NCBI GenBank assembly: GCA_905215205.1
Contig: CAJMPK010000004.1
Coordinates: forward strand, 1-29,115
DNA: 29,115 nt
Reading direction: 5' to 3'
Source of the DNA: an uncultured bacterium
Lineage (GTDB): Bacteria; Actinomycetota; Coriobacteriia; Coriobacteriales; Coriobacteriaceae
Shown here: one piece after another, positions 15,047 through 22,741 of the stretch
How positions within the stretch are numbered: position 1 is the first letter of the stretch
Layout: each line of letters begins with the position of its first letter
Notes under the pieces: model-generated
What the model was told of the DNA's origin: nothing
Databases searched by the model: none
What the model saw: only the letters and a program-made list of their open reading frames with translations
Translations under genes and position numbers: made by a program

Positions 15047-15098
15047 TTTATGGCAGTCCAGACTGATATAGGAAGCATCTATATCAAACTGTCATAAA
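15047..15098. promoter_or_regulatory. Nested dyads upstream of the methionine synthase gene, with a Met-box-like site
   Basis: The inner dyad is GATATAG (15065-15071), seven bases, CTATATC (15079-15085). Its TATAG-N7-CTATA skeleton is that of the Met-box bound by MtaR/MetR-type LysR proteins in streptococci (TATAGTTnnAAACTATA). An outer pair, TTTATGGCAGT (15047-15057) and ACTGTCATAAA (15088-15098), pairs over 11 positions with one G-U. A possible -10 (TATATT) is at 15101-15106, so the inner dyad would sit over the -35 region. Confidence 0.6.
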
Positions 15099-15119
15099 CG
15101 TATATTTTACGATGACCAC

Positions 15120-15131
15120 ATGAGCGCTCAT
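15120..15131. promoter_or_regulatory. 12-bp perfect palindrome ATGAGCGCTCAT
   Basis: A self-complementary 12-mer about 20 bp downstream of the possible -10 and 42 bp before the methionine synthase start. It may be an additional regulator site; no known consensus is matched with confidence. Confidence 0.3.
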
Positions 15132-15172
15132 ACTCTGTCTCGATAAAGCAACCAATGCAAAGGGAGATATCT

Positions 15173-16306
15173 ATGAGCACTTCGATTCAACCGAACGCGC
15201 CGTTTCGCGCCGATATCGTCGGCAGTTTTCTTCGTCCGCAGGCCGTCAAGGACGCCCGCGCCGCCTATGTCGCGGGTAAACTCGACGCTTCCGGCCTTAA
15301 GGCCGTCGAGGACGAGGCCATCCGCGACTTAGTGGCCAAGCAGAAGGCCGCCGGCCTGCAGGTCATCACCGATGGCGAGTTTCGCCGCAGCTACTGGCAC
15401 CTCGATTTTATGTGGGGGCTGAACGGCGTCGAGCGTCGCACCTCGCGCACGGGCTATATGTTCCATGACGAGGAGACGACGGCAGACACCGCCGTGGTGA
15501 CCGGTCCCATCAGCGGCGAGAACCATCCGTTCGTCGAGCACTTTAAATTTGTCAAGGCGCTCGAGGGGGAGGACCAGGTCGCGCGTCAAACCATCCCGGC
15601 GCCGATTCAAACGTTCTCTGAGGTCACGCTCGACCGCTGCGATGGCCAGCAGGAGAGCCTGCGCGCCGTCTACAAGACCGATGAGGAACTTGCCGACGCC
15701 ATTGCAGCCGCTTATCGTACGGTGATCGCCGACCTGTACGCAGCAGGCTGCCGCAACATCCAGTTTGATGACTGCACCTGGGGCATCTACTGCGATACCG
15801 ACTTTGTGTCCAAGACCGGCATGAGCCCGGTCGATCTGCAAAAGGTAAGCGAGCTGGGCGTGGCGCTCAACAACGCCGCCATCGCGGACAAGCCCGACGA
15901 TCTGGTTATCAACACGCATGTATGCCGCGGCAACTACCACTCTACCTATGCCTTCGAGGGCGGCTACGACCCCATCGCGCCGTACCTGTTCGCAAACGAG
16001 GATGTCGACGCATTTTACTTGGAGTTCGATACGCCGCGCGCCGGCGGTTTTGAGCCGCTCAAGTACGTTGCCCCGGGCAAGAAGGTCGTGCTGGGCTTGG
16101 TAACCACCAAGGCGGCAGAGCTCGAGAACGAGGATGTTATCGTCGAGCGCATCCGCGAGGCTGCAAAGTACGTGCCGCTCGAGAACCTGTATCTGTCGCC
16201 TCAGTGCGGCTTTGCCAGCTGCGAGATTGGCAACAAGCTGACCGAGGATGAGCAATGGGCAAAGATCGCGCTGGTCAAGCGCATTGCCGAGCGCGTTTGG
16301 AAATAG
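15173..16306 (+). CDS. YxjG/YxjH-type cobalamin-independent methionine synthase family protein
   Basis: A 377-residue enzyme equal in length to B. subtilis YxjG/YxjH and corresponding to the C-terminal barrel of MetE. The zinc/homocysteine ligands can be matched: H-x-C in NTHVCRGNYHSTYAFEGGY, Glu in FYLEFDTPRAGG, and the last Cys in LSPQCGFAS. The N-terminus DIVGSFLRP and DGEFRRSYWHLDF are also typical. It should methylate homocysteine, but the N-terminal folate-binding half of MetE is absent, so the methyl donor may be something other than methyltetrahydrofolate-triglutamate or may be supplied by a partner. ATG 15173 is chosen because AAAGGGAG is at 15159-15166; an earlier in-frame start at 15155 has no site. 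The LysR gene and its likely operator are directly upstream. Confidence 0.9.
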   Translation: MSTSIQPNAPFRADIVGSFLRPQAVKDARAAYVAGKLDASGLKAVEDEAIRDLVAKQKAAGLQVITDGEFRRSYWHLDFMWGLNGVERRTSRTGYMFHDEETTADTAVVTGPISGENHPFVEHFKFVKALEGEDQVARQTIPAPIQTFSEVTLDRCDGQQESLRAVYKTDEELADAIAAAYRTVIADLYAAGCRNIQFDDCTWGIYCDTDFVSKTGMSPVDLQKVSELGVALNNAAIADKPDDLVINTHVCRGNYHSTYAFEGGYDPIAPYLFANEDVDAFYLEFDTPRAGGFEPLKYVAPGKKVVLGLVTTKAAELENEDVIVERIREAAKYVPLENLYLSPQCGFASCEIGNKLTEDEQWAKIALVKRIAERVWK

Positions 16307-16428
16307 CGCTAGTGTTTGCAGGTGGCGGCGCGTGCGAGGCATAGTGTATCGCGTACAATGGTTCGGATCGTATCGTTCGGGCAGGTTATCCGATATGCCT
16401 GATCGCCCTTCCATTCGAAAGGACATCC

Positions 16429-17763
16429 ATGTCCCAGTCCTCGACGCCCGCCGTCAGCGATGCCATCTACGACGCATCGTCGCTCGGCCGCCCGCGCATG
16501 TTCCTGCTCGGCCTACAGCACCTGTTTGCCATGTTTGGCGCCACCGTGCTGGTGCCCGTGCTCACCGGCCTCTCGGTATCGGCAACGCTTTTGTTTGCCG
16601 GCTTGGGCACGCTGCTGTTCCACTTCCTGTCGCGCGGTAAGGTACCGGCATTCTTAGGCTCATCGTTTGCCTTTATTGCCGGTTATGCCGCAATCGCGCC
16701 CAACGGCGAGGCCGAGCTTTTGCCCTACGCCTGCCTGGGCGTAGCTTGTGCCGGTCTGCTCTATCCGGTGCTGGCGGCGCTCTTCCGCGCGTTTGGCGCC
16801 AAGCGTGTCATGCGTTTCTTTCCGCCGGTGGTGACTGGCCCCATCGTCATTTCCATCGGCTTGATCCTGGCAAGTTCCGCTATTGCTAACTGCCAGACCA
16901 ACTGGCTTGTGGCTGTCATTGGCGTTGTCGTTATCGTCATCTGCAACATCTGGGGCCGTGGCATGGTCAAGATCGTGCCGATTTTGCTGGGCGTTGTGGT
17001 GAGCTATGCCGTTGCGGCTGCGCTCGGCGAGGTCGACTTTTCTGGCGTCGCAGCCGCTCCTTGGGTTGGTTTGCCCATCGTGTGGGACAACACCGTGTTT
17101 GCACTCTTTGGGCCGCAGTTCGATAGCGGTCTTGCCACGACGGCCATCATCACCATCATGCCGCTGGCCTTCGCGACCATGATCGAGCATATCGGCGATA
17201 TCTCTGCTATCGGTTCGACTTGCGAGCGCAACTACATTGCCGATCCCGGTCTGCATCGCACGCTGCTCGGCGACGGCCTTGCCACGATTCTGGCTTCGCT
17301 CTTTGGCGCTCCGGCCAACACCACGTATGGTGAGAACACCGGCGTGCTTGCCCTGACGCGCGTGTTCGATCCGCGCGTGATTCGCATTGCCGCGTGCTGC
17401 GCTATCGTGCTTTCGTTCTGCCCCAAGTTCGCTGCCGTGATTGCCGCCATGCCGGCATGCGTTATCGGCGGCGTGTCGCTCGTGCTCTATGGCATGATCA
17501 GCGCTGTGGGCGTCCGCAACCTCATCGAGAACCAGGTCGATTTCCAAAACAACCGCAACGTGCTGGTGACCGCTCTGGTGCTCGTGCTTTCGCTCGGCAT
17601 CGCGTACAGCACCGCCGGCGCCATCGTGCTGGAGCTGGGCGGCGTGACGATTTCGCTGTCCGGCATTGCCGTGGGCTCACTGGTGGGCATTGTGCTCAAC
17701 GCCATCCTGCCGGGTAACGACTTTGAGTTTGATGTCTCCGAGCTTGAGGAGGCTGCTGAGTAG
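16429..17763 (+). CDS. uraA: NCS2-family uracil permease (UraA type)
   Basis: A 444-residue inner-membrane nucleobase/proton symporter with about 14 hydrophobic segments. Hallmarks: QHLFAMFGATVLVPVLTGL (about 30-48), KVPAFLGSSFAFI (71-83), the substrate-site segment ATMIEHIGDISAIGSTCERNY with the key glutamate, and GAPANTTYGENTGVLALTRVFDP in which the NCS2 NTTxGEN signature identifies the uracil branch (UraA/PyrP) rather than the xanthine branch. It imports uracil for salvage. The ATG at 16429 follows GAAAGGA. A terminator follows at 17791. No PyrR-binding leader or attenuator is obvious in the 122 bp upstream, which contain only a possible TACAAT -10 at 16354-16359. Confidence 0.93.
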   Translation: MSQSSTPAVSDAIYDASSLGRPRMFLLGLQHLFAMFGATVLVPVLTGLSVSATLLFAGLGTLLFHFLSRGKVPAFLGSSFAFIAGYAAIAPNGEAELLPYACLGVACAGLLYPVLAALFRAFGAKRVMRFFPPVVTGPIVISIGLILASSAIANCQTNWLVAVIGVVVIVICNIWGRGMVKIVPILLGVVVSYAVAAALGEVDFSGVAAAPWVGLPIVWDNTVFALFGPQFDSGLATTAIITIMPLAFATMIEHIGDISAIGSTCERNYIADPGLHRTLLGDGLATILASLFGAPANTTYGENTGVLALTRVFDPRVIRIAACCAIVLSFCPKFAAVIAAMPACVIGGVSLVLYGMISAVGVRNLIENQVDFQNNRNVLVTALVLVLSLGIAYSTAGAIVLELGGVTISLSGIAVGSLVGIVLNAILPGNDFEFDVSELEEAAE

Positions 17764-17790
17764 CAGCTGCGTTCAGCTAAAACAAGATAT

Positions 17791-17820
17791 GGTGCCCATG
17801 CGAATATGCGCGTGGGCACC
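17791..17820. terminator. Bidirectional terminator between uraA and the esterase gene
   Basis: GGTGCCCATGCG (17791-17802) pairs with CGCGTGGGCACC (17809-17820) over 12 positions with one wobble. ATTTTA follows on the plus strand and a T-rich stretch (ATCTTGTTTT) on the minus strand. It sits between two convergent genes. Confidence 0.8.
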
Positions 17821-17823
17821 ATT

Positions 17824-18489
17824 TTAATGCGTCAGTATCCAGTGTATGCCGCGGGCCATGCGCAAGTCGGTTTGGGCAAAGTGATTGCCGGGGTTGAGCT
17901 CCAGCGTTGTTGGGATGCCGCGCTCGACGAGCAACGCTTCCATCGTGCGTGTGTCGTCGAGTACATGCCGCATCATGCGGTTGGGCGTCTTGGCCTCCTT
18001 TTTGCCGAGTGACAGGTAGACGGCGTCGGGCGTAACTGCCATCGCGTGCTCGTGCGCATAGTCGATAAAGCCAGGAAACCACAGGGACCCCGATGCGCTC
18101 GCGGCGCGGTCAAAGGCGTCGGTTTGCCAGAGGGACCAGAGCGCGAAGAGGCCCGCGAGCGAGTAACCGGCAATGCCGCGCCAGGTGGGCGGCTGAGGAA
18201 GCGACGACTCGACCTGGGGGATTATCTGATTCAGCAGCTCATCAAGAAAACCGGCAGCTTGGCCGCCGAAAGGCTCGGCATCGCGTACGGTCCCGTCGCA
18301 TGCCCAGGGGCTCAGCTCGCGATTCCAATCGAGCCCGCCAATGGCGACGAGGGTGAATGGCGGGCAGTCGAGCTCAAGACAACGGTTGTAGACCTCGCTG
18401 CCGTCGCCCATGACCACGGGGAGGTAGATGACAGGTGCGCTTTCCGCATGATTCGAATAGACGGTTATCTGCTTTTGGTGCGCTTCCAT
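17824..18489 (-). CDS. Alpha/beta-hydrolase esterase (Fes/IroE-like, COG2819)
   Basis: A 221-residue alpha/beta hydrolase of the putative-esterase family that includes trilactone (enterobactin) esterases and S-formylglutathione hydrolase. The nucleophile elbow is IAGYSLAGLFAL with Ser110; a catalytic histidine is likely in NPGNHF near residue 200; the acid is probably one of the aspartates between residues 150 and 185. There is no signal peptide, so it acts in the cytoplasm. No siderophore genes are nearby, so a siderophore role is not supported and the substrate stays open. It is transcribed alone, converging with uraA and followed by their shared terminator. The start ATG at 18489 has a purine-rich GAGAGAAGCGGG upstream. 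Confidence 0.8.
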   Translation of the reverse strand: MEAHQKQITVYSNHAESAPVIYLPVVMGDGSEVYNRCLELDCPPFTLVAIGGLDWNRELSPWACDGTVRDAEPFGGQAAGFLDELLNQIIPQVESSLPQPPTWRGIAGYSLAGLFALWSLWQTDAFDRAASASGSLWFPGFIDYAHEHAMAVTPDAVYLSLGKKEAKTPNRMMRHVLDDTRTMEALLVERGIPTTLELNPGNHFAQTDLRMARGIHWILTH

Positions 18490-18606
18490 GGCCCGCTTCT
18501 CTCAGCGTTGTGATATCGACGGTCTCAATTGTCGCACGCTGGCACATACAGGTTGGGCTGCATTAAGAACAATCGCATACGCACCGCGTGAGCACAAACA
18601 GGAAGA

Positions 18607-18638
18607 CGCCACCGCCGGAGGGGAGCTCGACGGTGGCG
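18607..18638 (-). terminator. Hairpin after the surface-protein gene
   Basis: CGCCACCG (18607-18614) pairs with CGGTGGCG (18631-18638) over a 16-base loop. On the minus strand it is followed by TCTTCCTGTTTGT, a weak U-rich tail. It lies 66 bp after the stop of the surface-protein gene and also upstream of the esterase gene. The rest of the 18490-18704 gap holds no gene I can support. Confidence 0.55.
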
Positions 18639-18704
18639 TTGCTAAACGGTGTGCAGGCTAGCACTTCTGTGGGTGCCGTCCCGTGCGTTAAAGGCCAAAG
18701 GCGT

Positions 18705-20481
18705 CTATGAGCGCTTGCGGCTCACCACGGCGCCTGCGGCGATGGCGGCTGTTCCCGCAAGGGCGGCTGCCACGATGGCTGCGCTCGAGGCGTCGCCGGT
18801 TGCCACAAGCTTGCCGGTGGTCTTGGCTCCCGTGGCTGCAACTGCAACGGTCTTGATCGTCTTTGTGCCCTCGGACTTGGAACCCTTGGGTTTGGTCTCG
18901 CCGGGCTTCTCCTCGGGCTTGGTCTCCTCGGACGGTGCGATGACCGTGCTCTTGGCAACAGCTTCGTTATAGGGGGAGTCGACTACGGCATCGCCCGTGC
19001 CGATGGTTTGGCCTGCCTCGTACATGATGCCTTCACTGAGCTCTTCTTTGTTGCGATAGCCAATGACCTTGCCGCCTTCAGGCGTCAGGATGGTGGAGCC
19101 TTCGATTTCGATGGTGCCGATTGCCTTGCCGTCCGCGCTCATGGCAAGGGCGAAGATCGCTGCCGTGTCTCCCTCGGCCGTGACCTTACTGCGGACGATG
19201 GAGATGGTCGCGGGCATAATGCCCTCGCTGGTCTGAGCAAAGATGCCGATGTTCACGCCCCTGCGCTCAGGGGTGATCTCGCCATCCTGGTCTGTACTGT
19301 AGCAGTCGGGGCCATCGCCACCGGTCTCGACATAGCGGGCTATAGCCTTAACAACGGAGTCGCTGATGTAGATGTGACCGCCAGCGACGTTTGGCTGGTG
19401 GTTTCTGGTAGAGATTGCAACCGAGAATTTGCCTTCCGCGAACGCGTCCACGATGGAACCATTCTTGATGACGATGTCGTCCCCGTCAGTGATGAGGGCG
19501 ATGGCCTGGCCGCCGCTCGCACTTGTGCGGACCGTCACGGTCGCGTGATCGAGCGTAACGCCCTTGTAGGCATAGACACCATATTCAACACCGCTTGCGT
19601 CAAGGGAGGCGTTCGTGACCGCGAGACTGCCCTCAGCGTCGACGGCAAGATCTCCCTGGGAGCTTGCCTCGACCTGGCTGCCGCCCGAGATGTTGATGCC
19701 GTCTTTAGCCCAAATCGCCGCTTCTTCTATCGAGCTTGCTTCTACCTTGCCACCGCCTTTGATGATGAGGTCACTGCCCGCGGCGACGCCGTAACCTTCG
19801 CTTCCTTTAGCGATCACTTTGCCAGAGGAATCGATGGTGGTCTTGCCCTTGGATTGGATGCCTTCGGTACCGCCCGTTGCATTCACGGTGCCCGAGCCCG
19901 TGATAGAAAGATTGCCCTTTGCCTCAATTCCGTCGGAAGTAGTGCTTGTGGTGTTCACAGTGCCTGGGCCAGAAATGGAGAGGTCGCCTGTGGATTTAAT
20001 TGCATCGGCCTCGGCTGTCACATTGAGCTCATCCGTGCTATTCGAGCTCGTTATGTTCAACTCCGCTTTCTGGTTAGTGCCATCCTGCGCTTTGATGGCG
20101 GCTCCGGTGTAATCGGGCTCGGTTTTCACGGTGTTCTTGCCCTCGTACGTAATGTTGAGCTTGCCTGCAGCATTGATTGCGCCGCCGTCATAGCCGTTGA
20201 GCTTCATATCGTCGGCACCGTCCCAGCTCCAGGTGCCGGCGGCGTCTCCCGCGGGCCCCGTGGCGGACGCCGCCGACGTCCATCCACTCGGCCGCGAGCG
20301 AGACGCTCGGCATGAGCAGCGAGCTCACCGTAAGCGCGCATACGGCGCCTACAACGATGCGGCGTGTCACGCGGCGCCAGCTTCCGTGTGCGAGCAGCGT
20401 GCGACGGCGCACGTCGGGCTCGACAAAATGGGCTCCAGAGGTTTTGTCATTGCGCTTGGGGGTCGTGAACAAGGCGGCCAT
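18705..20481 (-). pseudogene. Secreted beta-helix surface protein, frameshifted after its signal peptide by a TGGA duplication
   Basis: The intended product is a secreted, probably wall-attached protein of about 590 residues. N-terminus: MAALFTTPKR..., an Arg-rich patch and a hydrophobic signal core IVVGAVCALTVSSLLMPSVSLAA. After AAEW the frame breaks; dropping one TGGA copy at 20279-20286 gives AAEWTSAASATGPAGD...WSWDGADDMKLNGYDGG in the long frame. The body is built of short repeating strands (GNLSITGSGTVNA, GDLSISGPGTVNT, SDLIIKGGGKVEA, DGINISGGSQVEA), the pattern of a right-handed beta-helix. The tail has a Lys/Glu/Pro-rich spacer (EETKPEEKPGETKPKGSK), then LVATGD, a hydrophobic stretch and RKRS, a sorting-signal layout with Val in place of Pro. 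Because of the shift the long frame lacks a secretion signal. It could be a dead gene, a switchable one, or a sequence error. Confidence 0.82.
20188..20481 (-). CDS. Truncated N-terminal product of the surface-protein gene (signal peptide fragment)
   Basis: This is what the frameshifted gene actually encodes from its own start: 97 residues from ATG 20481, with GGGAG six bases upstream. Residues 1-66 are the native leader (basic region to about 41, hydrophobic core 42-62, likely cleavage after SLAA at 64). From residue 67 the sequence MDVGGVRHGARGRRRRHLE... is out-of-frame translation, rich in arginine, ending at 20188. Such a peptide would have no obvious function. Confidence 0.6.
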   Translation of the reverse strand: MAALFTTPKRNDKTSGAHFVEPDVRRRTLLAHGSWRRVTRRIVVGAVCALTVSSLLMPSVSLAAEWMDVGGVRHGARGRRRRHLELGRCRRYEAQRL

Positions 20482-20620
20482 GGTTACTCCCATCCTCATA
20501 GGGCCTATGCGATTAAGCCCAGCATATCTGCAGGATGTAGCCGGCGGTCGTGCCGTTTGGAGGGCAAAATGTCCAAAACTCGGGAAGCAATACATCGCGC
20601 GTCCGTGCGTTGCCTGGCTT

Positions 20621-20660
20621 TAAAAGAAAAGCGCGGAGCCGCATGGCGACTCCGCGCTTT
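20621..20660 (-). terminator. Intrinsic terminator of the purine permease gene
   Basis: On the minus strand AAAGCGCGGAG (20660-20650) pairs perfectly with CTCCGCGCTTT (20638-20628), followed by TCTTTTA. It lies 27 bp after the permease stop. The remaining part of the 20482-20686 gap must contain the promoter of the surface-protein gene; I could not place it with confidence. Confidence 0.88.
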
Positions 20661-20686
20661 GGTGTTCTGCTTTGGCAGCTTTGCCG

Positions 20687-21997
20687 CTACGCTACGAAGA
20701 AGTAGACGAGGAAGGCGAGGGCTGCGATCCACATGAGCGGCTTGATCTTGGAAGCTTCGCCCTTAAAGAGCGCGACGACCACGTAGGCGATAAAGCCCAG
20801 GCCAATGCCGGCAGAGATGGAGTAGGTGAAGGGCACGCCGGCGACAATCATAAACGCCGGGAAACCCTGCGACACGTCGGACCAGTCGATCTCGGAGGCC
20901 TCGCTCATCATGAGGTAGCCGACGTAGACCAGGGCACCGCAGGTGGCGGCGCTGGAAACGATGGTGACGATGGGGGAGAAGAACGCGGCGAGAATGAACA
21001 GCACGCCGGTGGTGACGGAGGTGAGGCCCGTGCGGCCACCGTCGGCAGCGCCAGAGGTGGACTCGACGAAGGTGGTGATGGATGAGACGCCCATGAAACC
21101 GCCCACAGCAGCGGCGGCGGAGTCGACGATCAGGATCTCCTTGATATTCTCGACGTTGCCGTCGTCGGTGAGGAACTCGCCCTGCTTGGCCACGGCCATC
21201 GCGGTGCCCATGGTGTCGAAGAAGTCACTCATGAGCAGCGAGAACGAGATGACGAGGAGCGCGGGGTCGGTAAGGACCTTGACGATGGCGGGCACGCCGC
21301 CGGCGTCGGCGATGGGGCCACCGATGCTCGAGAAGTCGAGCGGGGCGATGATACCGGTCGGAGCCTGGGTCACACCTAGGGGGATACCGGCGATGACGGC
21401 GACGACGATGCCGATGAGCAGCGAGCCGGGGACGTTGCGGCAGGCGAGGGCGACCGTCACCAGGATGGAGATGATGCCGACGATGAAGGTGGGGGAGGTG
21501 ATGTCGCCCAGACCGACGAGTGTACCGGCGCCAGCGGTGATAATGCCGGCATCGCACAGGCCAATCATGGCGATGAACAGGCCCAGACCCACCGAGATGG
21601 CGTGACGCAGGACAACCGGGATGGCGTCCATGATGGCCTCGCGCAGGCCACAAAGCACGAGCAGCAAGATGACGACGCCCTCAAGGAAGATGACGCTCAT
21701 GGCCACGTGCCAGTCACCGCCGCAGACGGTGGTGGTGATTCCGGCGATCATCGCGTTGACGCCTAAGCCCGACGCGCAGGCGAGCGGGCGGTTGGCGAAG
21801 ATGCCCATGCAGATGGTCATGATGCCGGCGCCCAGGCAGGTGGCGCAGGCGAGCGCTCCCGCATCGATGCCGGCGCCCGAGAGCACCGCGGGGTTGACGG
21901 CGATGATGTAGGCCATCGCCAGGAATGTTGTCAGTCCAGCGCGAAGTTCGGTCCCGATTGTGGACTTGCGCTCGCTGACGTGAAATAGTTCGTCCAT
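20687..21997 (-). CDS. AzgA-type adenine/guanine/hypoxanthine permease (NCS2 superfamily)
   Basis: A 436-residue purine importer of the AzgA/PbuG branch. It begins MDELFHVSERKSTIGTELRAGLTTFLAMAYIIAVNP, the diagnostic N-terminus of this branch, with ATCLGAGIMTICMGIFANRPLACASGLGVNA, LREAIMDAIPVVLRHAISVGLGLFIAMIGL and SDFFDTMGTAMAVAKQ all present. About 12-14 membrane segments are visible. It takes up purine bases by proton symport. The start at 21997 is chosen for GGAAAGG just upstream; the frame continues to 22054 without a better start. The leader does not show the conserved loops of a purine riboswitch. Substrate preference within the purines cannot be read from the sequence. Confidence 0.92.
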   Translation of the reverse strand: MDELFHVSERKSTIGTELRAGLTTFLAMAYIIAVNPAVLSGAGIDAGALACATCLGAGIMTICMGIFANRPLACASGLGVNAMIAGITTTVCGGDWHVAMSVIFLEGVVILLLVLCGLREAIMDAIPVVLRHAISVGLGLFIAMIGLCDAGIITAGAGTLVGLGDITSPTFIVGIISILVTVALACRNVPGSLLIGIVVAVIAGIPLGVTQAPTGIIAPLDFSSIGGPIADAGGVPAIVKVLTDPALLVISFSLLMSDFFDTMGTAMAVAKQGEFLTDDGNVENIKEILIVDSAAAAVGGFMGVSSITTFVESTSGAADGGRTGLTSVTTGVLFILAAFFSPIVTIVSSAATCGALVYVGYLMMSEASEIDWSDVSQGFPAFMIVAGVPFTYSISAGIGLGFIAYVVVALFKGEASKIKPLMWIAALAFLVYFFVA

Positions 21998-22190
21998 GCA
22001 TACCCTTTCCTTGTTCGGCCCCGAGTTTAGGCCGATTGACACGAACTCACCCACTATAGCCCCTTTACGACGCTGTTGTTCCTCGCATGTTGATGTTCGG
22101 CGCTTTGTAGCAGACGGACGGTATTTTTCGCATGAAAATGTGTGGGTACCGTATACTTAAGCGGTTACAACGACCCCTATGGAGGAACGT

Positions 22191-22610
22191 ATGATTAAAG
22201 AGCTTTGCCACGACGAGGCTATCCTGTCCCAGCGTTGCGAGGTTGCGACCGTCGAGGACGAGTCGGTCGCACAGGACCTGATCGATACCATCAAGTCGCT
22301 CGACGATGCCGGCTGCCTTGCTGCCAACCAGATTGGCGTCACCAAGAAGGTTTGCGTCTATCTGGACGACGCCGGCGAGCCCCACGTGCTCTACAACCCC
22401 CGTCTGGTGTTTGGCCTGGGCGCCAGCAAGATGGAGGAGAGCTGCCTGACGCACGAGGAGGTCACCAAGTCCACGCGCTATATCAAGTGCAAGGTTGCCT
22501 TTGACCAGATCGTCGACGGCAAGATGAAGGAGTGCCGCCGCGACTACGCGGGCTTTGAGGCGCAAATGATCCAGCATATGATCGACCACTGCCAAGGTAA
22601 ACTTGTCTAG
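22191..22610 (+). CDS. Peptide deformylase homologue lacking the catalytic glutamate
   Basis: A 139-residue protein of the peptide deformylase fold, which normally removes formyl groups from nascent N-termini. Motif 1 GxGLAAxQ appears as AGCLAANQIGV; motif 2 EGCLS as ESCLT, keeping the metal-binding cysteine; motif 3 QHExDH as QHMIDH, keeping both histidines but replacing the catalytic glutamate with methionine. It is also shorter than typical deformylases (about 150-190). Metal may still bind but the classic hydrolysis should be lost, so it may be a binding protein or act on another chemistry. ATG 22191 follows GGAGG directly. TATACT at 22152-22157 could be its -10. It is a single-gene unit with its own terminator. 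Confidence 0.85.
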   Translation: MIKELCHDEAILSQRCEVATVEDESVAQDLIDTIKSLDDAGCLAANQIGVTKKVCVYLDDAGEPHVLYNPRLVFGLGASKMEESCLTHEEVTKSTRYIKCKVAFDQIVDGKMKECRRDYAGFEAQMIQHMIDHCQGKLV

Positions 22611-22642
22611 GGTGACCACAGCACCGCACTTCGCCTCTTTTG

Positions 22643-22678
22643 GCCCGGGCATGACATTGTTGTCATGTCCGGGCTTTT
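22643..22678 (+). terminator. Intrinsic terminator of the deformylase-like gene
   Basis: GCCCGGGCATGACA (22643-22656), loop TTGT, then TGTCATGTCCGGGC (22661-22674), a 14-pair stem with one wobble, followed by TTTTGTGTTT. Confidence 0.93.
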
Positions 22679-22741
22679 GTGTTTAGCGCCTTTTTGTTTG
22701 GAGACAATGAAATTAGCAAGAACGTAAAGCTAGGAGGCGCT

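Noticed and set aside
15329..16426. 365-codon minus-strand frame opposite the methionine synthase gene
   Set aside because: Shadow frame without recognisable motifs; it would also cover the uraA promoter region.
19008..20315. 435-codon plus-strand frame opposite the surface-protein gene
   Set aside because: Reads as the complement of beta-helix repeats (regular Asp/Gly/Val pattern). The minus strand has the signal peptide and wall-anchor layout.
22065..22652. 195-codon minus-strand frame opposite the deformylase-like gene
   Set aside because: Shadow frame; the plus-strand gene has a perfect GGAGG, deformylase motifs and a terminator.
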